This document shows positions 38,769 to 50,359 of a stretch of DNA of 64,000 nt, in pieces (positions within the stretch are counted from its first letter, which is position 1; the number at the start of each line of letters is the position of its first letter). Under the pieces are notes generated by a model. The model was not told where the DNA came from. It saw only the letters and a list, made by a program, of their open reading frames with translations, and made no database searches. The stretch is taken from NCBI GenBank assembly GCA_004298155.1, contig SCRD01000008.1, positions 248,001 to 312,000 of the forward strand, read 5' to 3'. Made by a program: the position numbers and the translations under genes. The DNA comes from Acidobacteriota bacterium (lineage in GTDB: Bacteria > Acidobacteriota > Terriglobia > UBA7540).

Positions 38769-39353
38769 ATGAGTAAGATACTTGGCAAGATCGGTTGGGG
38801 AGTGCTTGGAACCCTGTTCCTGGTGGCTCCGCTTTCCGCTTCCAATTCGAACCAGGAGGCAATGGTCCGCACCACGCCTGCCTACAACTGGGCGTATGCC
38901 GAGGAAGCATCCGGGCTGCTCAAGCAGATCCGGTCCCTTTCGTTCCAGGCGGCTGAAAAGGCCGACCTTTTAAATATTGCTTCGCGACGAAATTCGCTCG
39001 ACTGGAGAAGCCATGCTGTGCAGCTCGATGAGATCAAGACACACATCAACGCGATGGGTGAGAAGCTTGATCGCCTGCAGGAGATCGGCGGCATGATTGC
39101 GCCGTGGCAACAGAAGGCCGTAGAACGGATTGTCCCTGCCGCGGCGGCCCTTGCCGGGCACACCGAAGGGGCCATTGTCTTCCTGAATGAACACCGCATC
39201 AGGCTGTGGACCCCGACATACACTGACCGCGTCAAGGCCATGTCGGAACACGTTGATGAAATCAACAACACGGTAAGCACATTTCTGGACTATGGAAAAA
39301 CCTCAGAACAGCTGAATGGTCTTGAAATCCAAATCGAATACGCCGGGGCGTGA
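38769..39353 (+). CDS. Exported helical protein of unknown function
   Basis: A 194-residue protein with a signal peptide (residues about 1-25, VLGTLFLVAPLSASN). The mature part is almost wholly alpha-helical with heptad-like patterns (EEASGLLKQIRSLSFQAAEKADLL, HVDEINNTVSTFLDYGKTSEQL). No catalytic motif is visible. ATG at 38769 follows a strong CAGGAGG site, so the longer frame from 38718 is rejected. A periplasmic structural or stress role is conceivable, but nothing proves it. Confidence 0.65.
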   Translation: MSKILGKIGWGVLGTLFLVAPLSASNSNQEAMVRTTPAYNWAYAEEASGLLKQIRSLSFQAAEKADLLNIASRRNSLDWRSHAVQLDEIKTHINAMGEKLDRLQEIGGMIAPWQQKAVERIVPAAAALAGHTEGAIVFLNEHRIRLWTPTYTDRVKAMSEHVDEINNTVSTFLDYGKTSEQLNGLEIQIEYAGA

Positions 39354-39590
39354 ACGGGACTCCGTCGGGAGCCACATTGCAACAATCTGGGCCTCAGGCT
39401 GGGCCGCCTGAGCTCAATAAGGTTGGAGTTGATCTGCCTGAATGTTCGCGGTGTGGTTCCCGTAATTTTTGCCTGATCAAGGCATGTTTGACTTCCTGAA
39501 GACGGAAGAATTCCTCTGGCTACTCAGTCTGACGAGGAACGGAATGCCACAAGAGCGAGGGTAACAAGAATGATGGCAGGAGGAAAGATC

Positions 39591-40061
39591 ATGAAGAGCG
39601 GAGTGGTAGGCGAGATGGGAACCGTAAATCCTGCGCATAATGGCCCCAAAGTCCTGATGGTGATTGACGAGCGCGAGAGTCTGGACTATTACAGCAAGCT
39701 CCTTCGCGCCATGGGATATGAGGTGCTGGCCTGCGAGTCCAATGACGAAGCCCTGGGGGTGTTGCGGAATGGATCGTTCGATCTTGTAACGGTGGGACAA
39801 GGCAGCGCCTCTTTTGAAGGCAAAGAAGTCCTGGTACGGGCGCTGGAAATCGACCGGCGTGTCCCGGTCCTGGTGCTGGCCAGGAATTTAGATATGGAGA
39901 ATTACCTGGATGCCATGCAACTGGGTGCAGTCGACTACCTTGAAATGCCGGTTCCCCAGGAAGAACTCACGCGGGTTCTCCGTACACACATTCCAAGTCC
40001 GATCGGCGGACAGACTGATGCACTGCGGGCGACACTCGGCGCCCCTGCCGGCACACCGTAG
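39591..40061 (+). CDS. Receiver-like domain lacking the phosphoacceptor (pseudo-receiver)
   Basis: A 156-residue single-domain protein of the CheY fold. The core segments are VLMVIDERESLDYYSKLLRAMGYEVLACESNDEAL, then SFDLVTVGQGS where the phosphorylated Asp is expected, and VPVLVLARN...GAVDYLEMPVPQEEL. The acceptor aspartate is replaced (VTVGQ) and the conserved Lys of the KP motif is Met (EMPV). It is therefore unlikely to be phosphorylated and may act as a constitutive or ligand-gated partner. The start at 39591 follows AGGAGGAAAG at ideal distance, better than ATG 39570. Confidence 0.7.
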   Translation: MKSGVVGEMGTVNPAHNGPKVLMVIDERESLDYYSKLLRAMGYEVLACESNDEALGVLRNGSFDLVTVGQGSASFEGKEVLVRALEIDRRVPVLVLARNLDMENYLDAMQLGAVDYLEMPVPQEELTRVLRTHIPSPIGGQTDALRATLGAPAGTP

Positions 40062-40363
40062 CAGTCTGGGCCATGAGAAGCCTGACACGGAACGTACTCT
40101 ATTCTGCGGGGAGGGGCAGAAGGATGGGCACAAAGCCTCAGTCTGCGCCCCAGCCACCTCACATTCCGAAAACGCACATATCGCGGTGCCGGTTGCATTT
40201 ACGAACGCCGGATGTGTTGCCGCAGCGCACATCCCTAGCCCCTCCCGGAGCGGTGAACCCGGAACGAAATGAGTGCCCCGACCCTTTCATGCAGGGAAGA
40301 AGTGTGTTAGCCTGAGGGTTGTGCCGGATGTGGTTGTCTGCGCCTACCGTTGCACGATGATTT
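40062..40363. other. Intergenic stretch
   Basis: About 302 bases between the pseudo-receiver and the epimerase-like gene. Nothing recognisable. Confidence 0.3.
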
Positions 40364-41047
40364 ATGGCCTCAATTGTGCCTTCACTGCTTGCAGGAGACC
40401 TTGCCCGGCTGGGTGAATCACTGGGTGTGATCGAGGCCCTGGGGGTTTCGTCCGTCCATATTGACGTAATGGATGGGCATTTTCGGCCCCAGATTTCAGT
40501 CGGCCAGCCGGTGGTCAGAAGCATCTGCAAGGCGACCCGGTTGAAGGTGGATGTCCATCTGATGATTGAGCGCCCTGAGCGCTTTATCGAAGATTTTGTT
40601 GAAGCTGGCGCGAGTTCTCTTGCAATCCACCTTGAGGCGACTCAGAATTTAGCCTTGGCCTTAGACCCGGCGCAAAGACTGGGGGCGAAAGTGGGTCTGG
40701 CCCTGAATGCGGCCACGCCGGTGGGATGCTGCTTCGAAGTTCTGGAAGATGTAGACTTCGTACTCCTGGAGACGGGGACGGAAGGGTTTTTGCCGCGGTC
40801 CCTCAAGAGAGTGATGCCCCTCGCAAGGGAACGCGAGACGCGTGGATTGCATTTCGCCATTGCGGTGGAAGGTGACATCGATGCCAGCGAAGCGGATAAA
40901 TTGTTTTCTGCGGGCGCGGACATCCTTGTGGTGAGTTCGGCCATCTTTGATGAAGGGGAGCGGGGTGAAGCCATGCGCGCGTTGGCGCGGGCACTGAACA
41001 ACTGTTCAGCTCCTTTCGGCCAGGGAACGGAGTCCCGTGTTCAATAA
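40364..41047 (+). CDS. rpe: Ribulose-phosphate 3-epimerase-like protein, catalytic site altered
   Basis: A 227-residue TIM-barrel protein. The fold match to ribulose-5-phosphate 3-epimerase is clear: PSLLAGD, VHIDVMDGHF and VDVHLM keep the first metal and acid/base residues. But the second catalytic aspartate, normally in VDGG, is glutamate in VEGD, and the phosphate loop PGFGGQ is replaced by an unrelated segment (ETGTEGFLP). The usual role is the pentose phosphate pathway interconversion of ribulose- and xylulose-5-phosphate; here activity is doubtful. The gene comes just before bamD. Confidence 0.7.
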   Translation: MASIVPSLLAGDLARLGESLGVIEALGVSSVHIDVMDGHFRPQISVGQPVVRSICKATRLKVDVHLMIERPERFIEDFVEAGASSLAIHLEATQNLALALDPAQRLGAKVGLALNAATPVGCCFEVLEDVDFVLLETGTEGFLPRSLKRVMPLARERETRGLHFAIAVEGDIDASEADKLFSAGADILVVSSAIFDEGERGEAMRALARALNNCSAPFGQGTESRVQ

Positions 41048-41129
41048 TCTTGCTGCAGGGGGACTTCATGCGCATGCTGCGGAATGCTGAATCTCCCGGG
41101 GGATGTTGGCGGGTTTTCGCAAGGAAATC

Positions 41130-42434
41130 ATGACAGATGGCTTGAGGCGTAGAGCACAGGACATGATCCAGGCGCTGGCGGGGTGTGCCCACAGGGCTGA
41201 GATGGCTCACCGGAGGTTTCGCTGGCCCGGGATGCTGTGCTTACTGGTTGGTGGCATTATGGTTTTGCCCGGCTGTGTTTTGTTTGTGCACAGGGGGGCG
41301 ACGGACAATCTGCTCCCAACCGGCCAACAGCCCGACAAGATTCTCTACGAAAAGTCCATTGACGCCATCAGCCATGGACATTATGACGTTGGGCGTTTGA
41401 CGCTTCAGGCACTGCTGAATACATATCCGGACAGCGAATATCTGGCGAAGGCCAAGCTGGCGATTGCAGATTCCTATTTCGAGCAAGGCGGGACCGCAGG
41501 CCTTACCGAGGCTGAGGCCGAGTATAAGGATTTCCAAACCTTCTTCCCGACAGCTCCTGAAGCGCCAATGGCCCAATATCGAGTGGCCATGTCACACTTC
41601 CGCCTTATGGGGAAACCCGACCGCGACCTGACCCAGATTCGGCTGGCCCAGGCGGAGTTTAAGGAATTTCTGCTGAAATATCCCGACAGCGACCTGATGC
41701 CCCGCGCCAAGGCCAGGTTGCGCGAAGTCCAGGAAATCCTTGCCCAGGGTGAGTTTGAGATTGCACGCTTTTACTTTGAGAAGCACGCCGACCCGGCGGC
41801 CGAATCTCGTCTTTCGGAGATTGTGAATCACTATCCCTCATTCAGCGAAGCGGATAAGGCATGCTGGTATCTGGCGCAGACTTACGAGCGCATGAAAAAG
41901 CCGAATGATGCTGCTCCTTATTACGCCCGGATACTGACCGACTATCCATTAAGTTCCATGGTCTCTGACGCCAAAGAACAGCTTGTTGCATTGCATCAAT
42001 CGATTCCGCAGCCAACCAGGGCGACGCTGGCACGCGCGCACGCTGATTCTCTGCATGATGCTCGCCTGGGCCTGATGCAGAAGGTCATGGGGACATTCTC
42101 CAGCGCGCCGAACCTCAGTGCAACTCGCCATGGACCTGTGGTCCTCACAAATCCCTCCAACAATCCGGTTATGATGGCGAAGAATCCCCAACCCGGCGAA
42201 GGTTCAGGAAACACAATCGCAGTGCAGCCTATGGACGAGGAAGCCCTCAAGACTGGCAAATCGGTTGATCCTGCCGAACCGGCAGATAATTCCGCCGGTG
42301 ATAAGAATTCGGCCGATCCGAAGGGAAAGGAAAAAACCACAGGAAAGTCGGGCAATGAAACAAAGGCCGCGACGGCCCCAAAGAAGAAGTCAGGCCCTCT
42401 TGATATGTTTAAGAAGGTTCTTAAGCCATTCTGA
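41130..42434 (+). CDS. bamD: BamD-type outer-membrane assembly lipoprotein
   Basis: A protein of about 434 residues. A lipoprotein signal ends at VLPGC (lipobox, residue about 50). TPR-type repeats follow (LYEKSIDAISHGHYDVGRLTLQALLNTYPDSEYLAKAKLAIADSYF), as in BamD/YfiO, the lipoprotein that helps BamA insert beta-barrels. The C-terminal 100 residues are low-complexity Pro/Lys/Ala-rich and go beyond the usual family length. ATG at 41130 follows AAGGAA at good spacing; an in-frame ATG at 41103 is possible. The unusually long N-terminal cytoplasmic part before the signal core leaves the exact start open. Confidence 0.85.
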   Translation: MTDGLRRRAQDMIQALAGCAHRAEMAHRRFRWPGMLCLLVGGIMVLPGCVLFVHRGATDNLLPTGQQPDKILYEKSIDAISHGHYDVGRLTLQALLNTYPDSEYLAKAKLAIADSYFEQGGTAGLTEAEAEYKDFQTFFPTAPEAPMAQYRVAMSHFRLMGKPDRDLTQIRLAQAEFKEFLLKYPDSDLMPRAKARLREVQEILAQGEFEIARFYFEKHADPAAESRLSEIVNHYPSFSEADKACWYLAQTYERMKKPNDAAPYYARILTDYPLSSMVSDAKEQLVALHQSIPQPTRATLARAHADSLHDARLGLMQKVMGTFSSAPNLSATRHGPVVLTNPSNNPVMMAKNPQPGEGSGNTIAVQPMDEEALKTGKSVDPAEPADNSAGDKNSADPKGKEKTTGKSGNETKAATAPKKKSGPLDMFKKVLKPF

Positions 42435-42756
42435 TCCTTTAACTTAACCACTTTCCATCGTTTTCTCCCCAAGCTCTTAACAAGCCCCCTTCGAGATCTC
42501 GACAATCGTGTCGGTAACACGTCGAGCACGAGGTATGGGCTCTTTCTGCGGCGGAGTGTGATAACTGTTCAAATTTGAAACAGCTTGCCGCACCTTGCAG
42601 GTGGTACGGACGTAATGACCGCACGTTGACCGGTTTAAGTCCCAACGATATAGTAAACTAACCTTAAGTTTTGTCAGATGACTTGTTGGTGACGCGCCGC
42701 TCGCGCCTTGGCTTATCCATGTCCGTATTGCAGATTACGATGGAATTACGAATGGA
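42435..42756. other. Promoter region of the valS operon
   Basis: About 322 bases. It contains the strong promoter at 42626-42654. No T-box-like specifier structure or other riboswitch was recognised in the leader. Confidence 0.4.
42626..42654 (+). promoter_or_regulatory. Strong sigma-70 promoter of valS
   Basis: TTGACC at 42626-42631 and TATAGT at 42649-42654, spacer 17 bp, about 100 bases before the valS start. It probably drives the whole plus-strand run of housekeeping genes. Confidence 0.65.
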
Positions 42757-45510
<2,754 letters not shown>

Positions 45511-45514
45511 CGGC

Positions 45515-46405
45515 GTGGCGGAGGTGAATAAAGGCGGTCCCGTTTCCCTCGACGAAATGGTATCAGGCCTTCCCGTCCAGCAGGTCCGTAGGATTATTTC
45601 CCGCGCCTTGATTGAAGACCTTGGCAACGGCGACTTCACCACCAGCCTGACCGTTCCTGAAACTGCGAAGGCGCGGGGGACTTTCTATTCCAAGCAGCCT
45701 CTCGTCGTGGCGGGGCTTCCTGTTGTGGCGGAAGTGTTTCGAATGCTGGAACCCGATTGCGTGTGGGATGCCGCAATATCGGATGGCACAGATGTTCCCG
45801 CGGATGGGCCGCTGGCCAGGGTGGAAGGGAAAGCCGCCGCGTTGCTTTCTGGCGAACGTGTGGCCTTAAACTTTCTCCAACGGTTAAGTGGCGTCGCGAC
45901 GGCCACACGGAATTTCAAAGACCAGCTCCGGGGATTGAAGACGGAATTGCTGGACACCCGCAAAACGACTCCCGGCCTGAGGATTCTTGAGAAGTATGCT
46001 GTCCGTATGGGTGGCGGGACGAACCACCGCATGGGACTTGACGATGCGATCCTGATCAAGAACAACCATATTGCGATCGCCGGCAGCATCGCTGCCGCAG
46101 TCGAGAGAGCGCGAGCCGGACGGCAGGCCGGGATGCCAGTTGAGGTTGAGGTCCGGACGCGGAGGGACCTTGAAGAGGCGATCACAGCCGGCGCGGATAT
46201 TGCCCTATTGGACAACATGACGGCGAACGAAGTTGCAGAGTGTGTCACCCTGGCCCGCGGACGGGTGCTGCTGGAAGTATCGGGCGGCGTGAGCCTTGAA
46301 AATATCCGCGCTTATGCGGAGACGGGAATTGACAGGATTTCCGTTGGCGCGCTGACGCACTCGGCGCCTGCCGTAGATATCAATTTCCTGATCGAGCGTT
46401 TATAA
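45515..46405 (+). CDS. nadC: Nicotinate-nucleotide pyrophosphorylase (carboxylating)
   Basis: A 296-residue quinolinate phosphoribosyltransferase, full length. Motifs include ALIEDLGNGDFTT, FLQRLSGVATATRNF, DTRKTTPGLR (substrate-binding), GGGTNHRMGLDDAILIKNNH, and LLEVSGGVSLENI for the phosphate site. It turns quinolinate and PRPP into nicotinate mononucleotide in de novo NAD synthesis. It starts with GTG five bases after the valS stop and belongs to the same operon. Confidence 0.95.
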   Translation: MAEVNKGGPVSLDEMVSGLPVQQVRRIISRALIEDLGNGDFTTSLTVPETAKARGTFYSKQPLVVAGLPVVAEVFRMLEPDCVWDAAISDGTDVPADGPLARVEGKAAALLSGERVALNFLQRLSGVATATRNFKDQLRGLKTELLDTRKTTPGLRILEKYAVRMGGGTNHRMGLDDAILIKNNHIAIAGSIAAAVERARAGRQAGMPVEVEVRTRRDLEEAITAGADIALLDNMTANEVAECVTLARGRVLLEVSGGVSLENIRAYAETGIDRISVGALTHSAPAVDINFLIERL

Positions 46406-46479
46406 GTGGAATGGGCGCGCAACAGCACCTGAGCTGCCTTGCGTGAAAGTATCTGGCTCGTGCGCTTTAGGGAAACCGC

Positions 46480-47472
46480 ATGACCACCGGAACCACAGAT
46501 CACAAGATTGACCGTCTGGTCCACCTGCTGGTCAAGAACGCGATGGTGGTGGTACCCGGGCCCAAAATCGCCTCTGAGATTGGAGTTTCAAGGTCCACGG
46601 TGTGGGAGTGGATCGAAAAACTGCGCGAATTGGGCGTTGCCATCAAAGGACATCCAAGCCACGGCTATCAGCTTGAGAAGCTGCCGGACATCCTGGTACC
46701 AAGCCTGGTACGGGCTGAACTTCCACACGCAGAAATCGGACACAAGGTCATCCATTACTTTCGCACGGATTCCACCAACAGCGCGGCCCTGCAACTCGAC
46801 CCGCAGACCGGCCCTCACGGTACGGTCGTCATCGCGGAGGAGCAGACAGCCGGGCGCGGGCGCCTGGGACGAAAATGGTTTTCTGAAAAGTCGAGCGGTA
46901 TCTATGCATCGATTGTTCTGCGGCCGCCGTTGTCACCGGCGGCTGCGCCCATCCTGACGCTGCTGGCAGGTGTTGCCGCCCGCAACGCTGTCTGTTTGGC
47001 CACCGACCTCAGCGCAGATATCCGCTGGCCTAACGACCTGCTGGTTAGCGGCAAAAAAGTTTGCGGAATTCTCACTGAGATGAAAGCCGAAGTTGACCGC
47101 CTTCACCTGGTGGTCCTGGGCATAGGGATCAACGTGAATCACAACTCGATGCCGGACGATATTCGAGAGATTGCAACATCGCTGGCGCTGGAAGGCGGCC
47201 GCCACTATTCACGCCTGCACATTCTTGCAGAATTGCTTCGCGATGTGGAACGTTACTATCATATGCTTTTGAAGGAAGGCAATGCGCCCATTGTCAGGGA
47301 GTGGTCGCTGGTATCGAGCTATGCTGAGGGAAAGCGCGTCCGCGTGAAGGCCGGCGGGTGTGAATATTCCGGCGTCACTAAAGGCCTGGATTCGAGCGGT
47401 GCACTGAAAATCCTGCGTGACGGCGGACGGCAGGAACTGCTCGTGGCCGGAGAAATCACTGAACTGAGATAG
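46480..47472 (+). CDS. birA: Biotin--protein ligase with N-terminal HTH (BirA, group II)
   Basis: A 330-residue protein. The first 65 residues form a winged HTH (KIASEIGVSRSTVWEWIEKLRELG). The ligase core includes GTVVIAEEQTAGRGRLGRKWFSEK with the GRGRxGR biotinyl-AMP loop, RWPNDLLV with the KW/NDL motif, and GIGINVN. The C-terminal SH3-like domain is present. It attaches biotin to carboxylase subunits, and the HTH would let it repress biotin genes. No biotin operon is nearby. The ATG is at 46480. Confidence 0.94.
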   Translation: MTTGTTDHKIDRLVHLLVKNAMVVVPGPKIASEIGVSRSTVWEWIEKLRELGVAIKGHPSHGYQLEKLPDILVPSLVRAELPHAEIGHKVIHYFRTDSTNSAALQLDPQTGPHGTVVIAEEQTAGRGRLGRKWFSEKSSGIYASIVLRPPLSPAAAPILTLLAGVAARNAVCLATDLSADIRWPNDLLVSGKKVCGILTEMKAEVDRLHLVVLGIGINVNHNSMPDDIREIATSLALEGGRHYSRLHILAELLRDVERYYHMLLKEGNAPIVREWSLVSSYAEGKRVRVKAGGCEYSGVTKGLDSSGALKILRDGGRQELLVAGEITELR

Positions 47473-47524
47473 GCGCGGCTTCGCGGCCTTATATCCAGGG
47501 CATTGCGTAAGGGGCAGGAACACG

Positions 47525-48307
47525 ATGCTTCTCGTCATTGATGCTGGCAACACAAACACATGTCTCGGAGTTTTTAATGATCGCGAACTGGTCGCCCAGT
47601 GGCGTCTTTCAACCAATCGTGACCAGACCGCCGACGAATACGGCATCCTCAGTCGAAACCTTTTCACGCTGGGCGGAATCCAGCCCGGCGAAATCAAGGC
47701 CATGATGGTGTCGTGCGTGGTTCCCACCCTCAATCCGGTGATTCAGGAGATGGCTGAACGCTACTTTCATCTTCAGGCGTATTTTCTGGGCCCCGGGGTA
47801 CGGACTGGAATGGCCATCCACTACGACAACCCGCTGGAAGTGGGGGCCGACCGCATTGCCGATAGCGTAGCGGCATTTGAAAAATACGGCGGTCCGTGCA
47901 TCGTGGTGGATTTCGGCACCGCCATCACCTTCGACGCTATCTCTGAAAAAGGTGAATACCTGGGAGGGGTGATTGCCCCGGGAATTGGAATTTCAGCGGA
48001 AGCGTTGTTTGCACGCGCGGCCCGCCTGCCGCGCGTCGAGATTCGCGAGCCCGAACGGGTGATCGGCGCCAATACGGTTTCAAGCATGCAGGCAGGATTG
48101 TTCTACGGTTCTGTCGGGCTTGTGGACGGGGTCCTTGACCGCATGTGCGCCGTGATGGGCGCCAAAACGCGCGTGATTGCCACAGGTGGCCAGGCGGAAT
48201 TGCTGGCCTCCGCATTGAAGCACAAGCCTCCGGTGGATCCGTTCCTGACCCTTGAAGGGCTCCGGATCATATACGAACGAAATGTTTCAACCGCTCATCG
48301 CAAATAG
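47525..48307 (+). CDS. coaX: Type III pantothenate kinase
   Basis: A 260-residue CoaX. The P-loop-type motif DAGNTNTCLGVF is at residues 5-16, and GADRIADSVAAF and VVDFGTAITFDAI supply the pantothenate and catalytic Asp regions. GGVIAPGI and ATGGQAELL complete the ASKHA fold. It catalyses the first step of CoA synthesis from pantothenate with ATP, requiring a monovalent cation. In these operons it usually follows birA. Length is as expected. Confidence 0.95.
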   Translation: MLLVIDAGNTNTCLGVFNDRELVAQWRLSTNRDQTADEYGILSRNLFTLGGIQPGEIKAMMVSCVVPTLNPVIQEMAERYFHLQAYFLGPGVRTGMAIHYDNPLEVGADRIADSVAAFEKYGGPCIVVDFGTAITFDAISEKGEYLGGVIAPGIGISAEALFARAARLPRVEIREPERVIGANTVSSMQAGLFYGSVGLVDGVLDRMCAVMGAKTRVIATGGQAELLASALKHKPPVDPFLTLEGLRIIYERNVSTAHRK

Positions 48308-48309
48308 CA

Positions 48310-49017
48310 TTGGAAAATTACTTTAATTACTTCACCGAAATTGAAGTGTGCTTCCAGCGGGCGCGGGGCTCCATGACTCTGCTCTCCACACTGGACTGGG
48401 CTCTCATCGAATCATGGAAGGAAGCCGGCATTCCCCTGGAAGCTGTGCTGGCCGGGGTTGAACGTGCTTTCGAAAAGTACCAGAAGCGGCCGCAGCGGTT
48501 TCGGAAGGTCAACAGCCTGGCCTATTGTTCGCAGGAAGTTCTGCGCGCCGCCGAAGAAGCGAGCAGGACTGGCGCCAGTCCGGCACGGGAAAAAGTGACT
48601 CAAAACGAGCCGGTTTTTGCAAGAAATGATATGGTTAACTTTCTCAACCGCAACCGGGCTGTCCTTGAACTTGCAGCGAAGTCACAGGATGCAGACGGTC
48701 AGGGCGTTCTTGCCCTGGACTTCCGCGAGGCTGCAAAGGCATTAGAGGAGATTGCGGCCCATGACGCGGATTTGGAGGCCGATCCCGAGGGCCTTGAGCG
48801 GCGGTTGACGGCGCTGGAAGACAAACTTTCCGCTTCTCTCACGCGCGCCGCACCCGTCGAACTGCTCACGACCTTCCGGACGGAAATGGACCGCGCCCTG
48901 GCGCCTTACCGGAGAAATCTGGGAAGGGGCGAGGTGGAATCTCTAGAACGACAATTTATCAAGAAGGGCCTTTTTGAACATTACAACCTTCCCCGGCTGA
49001 GCTTGTTTTATATGTGA
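48310..49017 (+). CDS. Conserved-looking protein of unknown function
   Basis: A 235-residue, mostly helical, cytoplasmic protein with no recognised domain. The N-terminal half has FTEIEVCFQRARGSMTLLSTLDWALIESWKEAGIPLEAVLAGVERAFEKY, and the C-terminal half is rich in helical Glu/Ala/Arg segments. The start is TTG at 48310, two bases after the coaX stop, so it is translationally coupled. The strict placement in a housekeeping operon suggests a real gene; the function is open. Confidence 0.7.
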   Translation: MENYFNYFTEIEVCFQRARGSMTLLSTLDWALIESWKEAGIPLEAVLAGVERAFEKYQKRPQRFRKVNSLAYCSQEVLRAAEEASRTGASPAREKVTQNEPVFARNDMVNFLNRNRAVLELAAKSQDADGQGVLALDFREAAKALEEIAAHDADLEADPEGLERRLTALEDKLSASLTRAAPVELLTTFRTEMDRALAPYRRNLGRGEVESLERQFIKKGLFEHYNLPRLSLFYM

Positions 49018-49081
49018 AGCTCCTTAGCCGACTTCTTGTACAATACGGTCGGCCTTCGCGTATTCTGCTAAAGGATGATTC

Positions 49082-50359
49082 GTGCCGTTTGAATTCTCCC
49101 CACAAAAACTTGTGTATGGCGGCGATGCACTTGGCCATGCGGAAGGGCACGCGGTCCTTGTGCCGTTCGCACTGCCGGGCGAGCGACTGGAAGTTGAAAC
49201 TGTGCGTGTTGCCAAAGGTGTGGTCCACGCCAGGCCTTTACGCACGCTGCAGGCGGCTGCCGAGCGCGTCAGCCCTCCGTGCCGGTATTTCGGCCGATGC
49301 GGCGGTTGCCATTACCAGCATCTCGCAATCGAACATCAGGTGCGCTGGAAGGCGGAGATTGTCCGCGAGACGCTGAAGCGGATTGGAAAAATAAGCTGGG
49401 ACCACGACATCATTGCCCATCAGGCGGATCCCTGGAATTATCGAAACCAGGCCCAGCTGAAATTGGCCGCAAACCAATCCGGGGAAATTGATCTGGGGTT
49501 TTTCGAGAGCGAATCCCACCAGCTTGTTCCGATTGACGAATGCCTGATCCTTTCACCCCGACTGAACCGCGTGCTTGGGCAGCTTCGCCGGCCGGAGATA
49601 CTCGCCAGGCTGCGTGGATGCCGGGAAATTGAGTTGATGACGGATGATCAGGACCACAACGTCCGGATCACTTTCCAGGGAGATCCTGAAGCAGGCGACC
49701 ACGAATTGCTGGCGAATGAGCTTTTGAGAGAAGTAGATGGCGTTGTGGCAGTGGCTTTTCCTGGTGGGAATGGTGCGCAGGTGTTCGGGCAATCAGGCTT
49801 TAAATACCAGGTGGGTGAGTTCAGATATCAAGTGAGCGCCGGCGCTTTTTTTCAATCTTCCAGAAACTTGCTTCCGGAACTCGTAAAGGCGGTAACAGAC
49901 CTGCACGCCGGAGAGCTGGCGATTGATCTTTATGCGGGCGTAGGATTGTTCACGCTTCCGCTTGCCCGGCGTTTCCGGCAGGTGATTGGGGTGGAGTCGC
50001 ATGCGGCGGCGGCGCGCGATCTGAAAGTAAACGCGACAAGCCACCGCCTGGAAAATGTCCGGACGGTGGCGCAGCCGACGGCAGATTTCCTTCGCCGCTT
50101 TGCTCAGGCCCAGCCGGACCTTGTAGTGCTTGACCCGCCTCGCTGTGGCGCGGGAAAATCCACGCTGAAATACCTGGTTGATTTGCAACCACAGCGTGTT
50201 CATTATGTTGCGTGTCATCCGCCCACCTGGGCGCGTGACCTGTCTTACCTGCTCAGCAGCGATTATCGGCTGGAAGGGATTGAGATGTTCGACTGTTTCC
50301 CCCACACCTATCACATCGAGTGCCTGGCGCGCCTTGTTCGTCAGGACCAGGCTGCCTGA
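49082..50359 (+). CDS. rlmD: 23S rRNA (uracil-5-)-methyltransferase, RlmD/RumA family
   Basis: A 425-residue methyltransferase. An N-terminal TRAM-like region (to about residue 60) is followed by a [4Fe-4S] site in CRYFGRCGGCHYQH. The SAM site is AIDLYAGVGLFTLPLA, then LDPPRCGAG, and the catalytic-loop region HYVACHPPTWARDL, which differs slightly from the common SCDPATLARD form. It methylates a uridine in 23S rRNA (or a related tRNA/rRNA site). The start is GTG after AAAGGATG. Its stop overlaps the start of comEC. Confidence 0.88.
   Translation: MPFEFSPQKLVYGGDALGHAEGHAVLVPFALPGERLEVETVRVAKGVVHARPLRTLQAAAERVSPPCRYFGRCGGCHYQHLAIEHQVRWKAEIVRETLKRIGKISWDHDIIAHQADPWNYRNQAQLKLAANQSGEIDLGFFESESHQLVPIDECLILSPRLNRVLGQLRRPEILARLRGCREIELMTDDQDHNVRITFQGDPEAGDHELLANELLREVDGVVAVAFPGGNGAQVFGQSGFKYQVGEFRYQVSAGAFFQSSRNLLPELVKAVTDLHAGELAIDLYAGVGLFTLPLARRFRQVIGVESHAAAARDLKVNATSHRLENVRTVAQPTADFLRRFAQAQPDLVVLDPPRCGAGKSTLKYLVDLQPQRVHYVACHPPTWARDLSYLLSSDYRLEGIEMFDCFPHTYHIECLARLVRQDQAA

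Noticed and set aside
39926-39934. AGTCGAC copy in the pseudo-receiver gene
   Set aside because: It is a single hexamer inside coding sequence without the tandem arrangement, so it is likely chance.
42435-42756. T-box or other riboswitch in the valS leader
   Set aside because: No specifier-like or antiterminator structure was recognised; a plain promoter explains the region.
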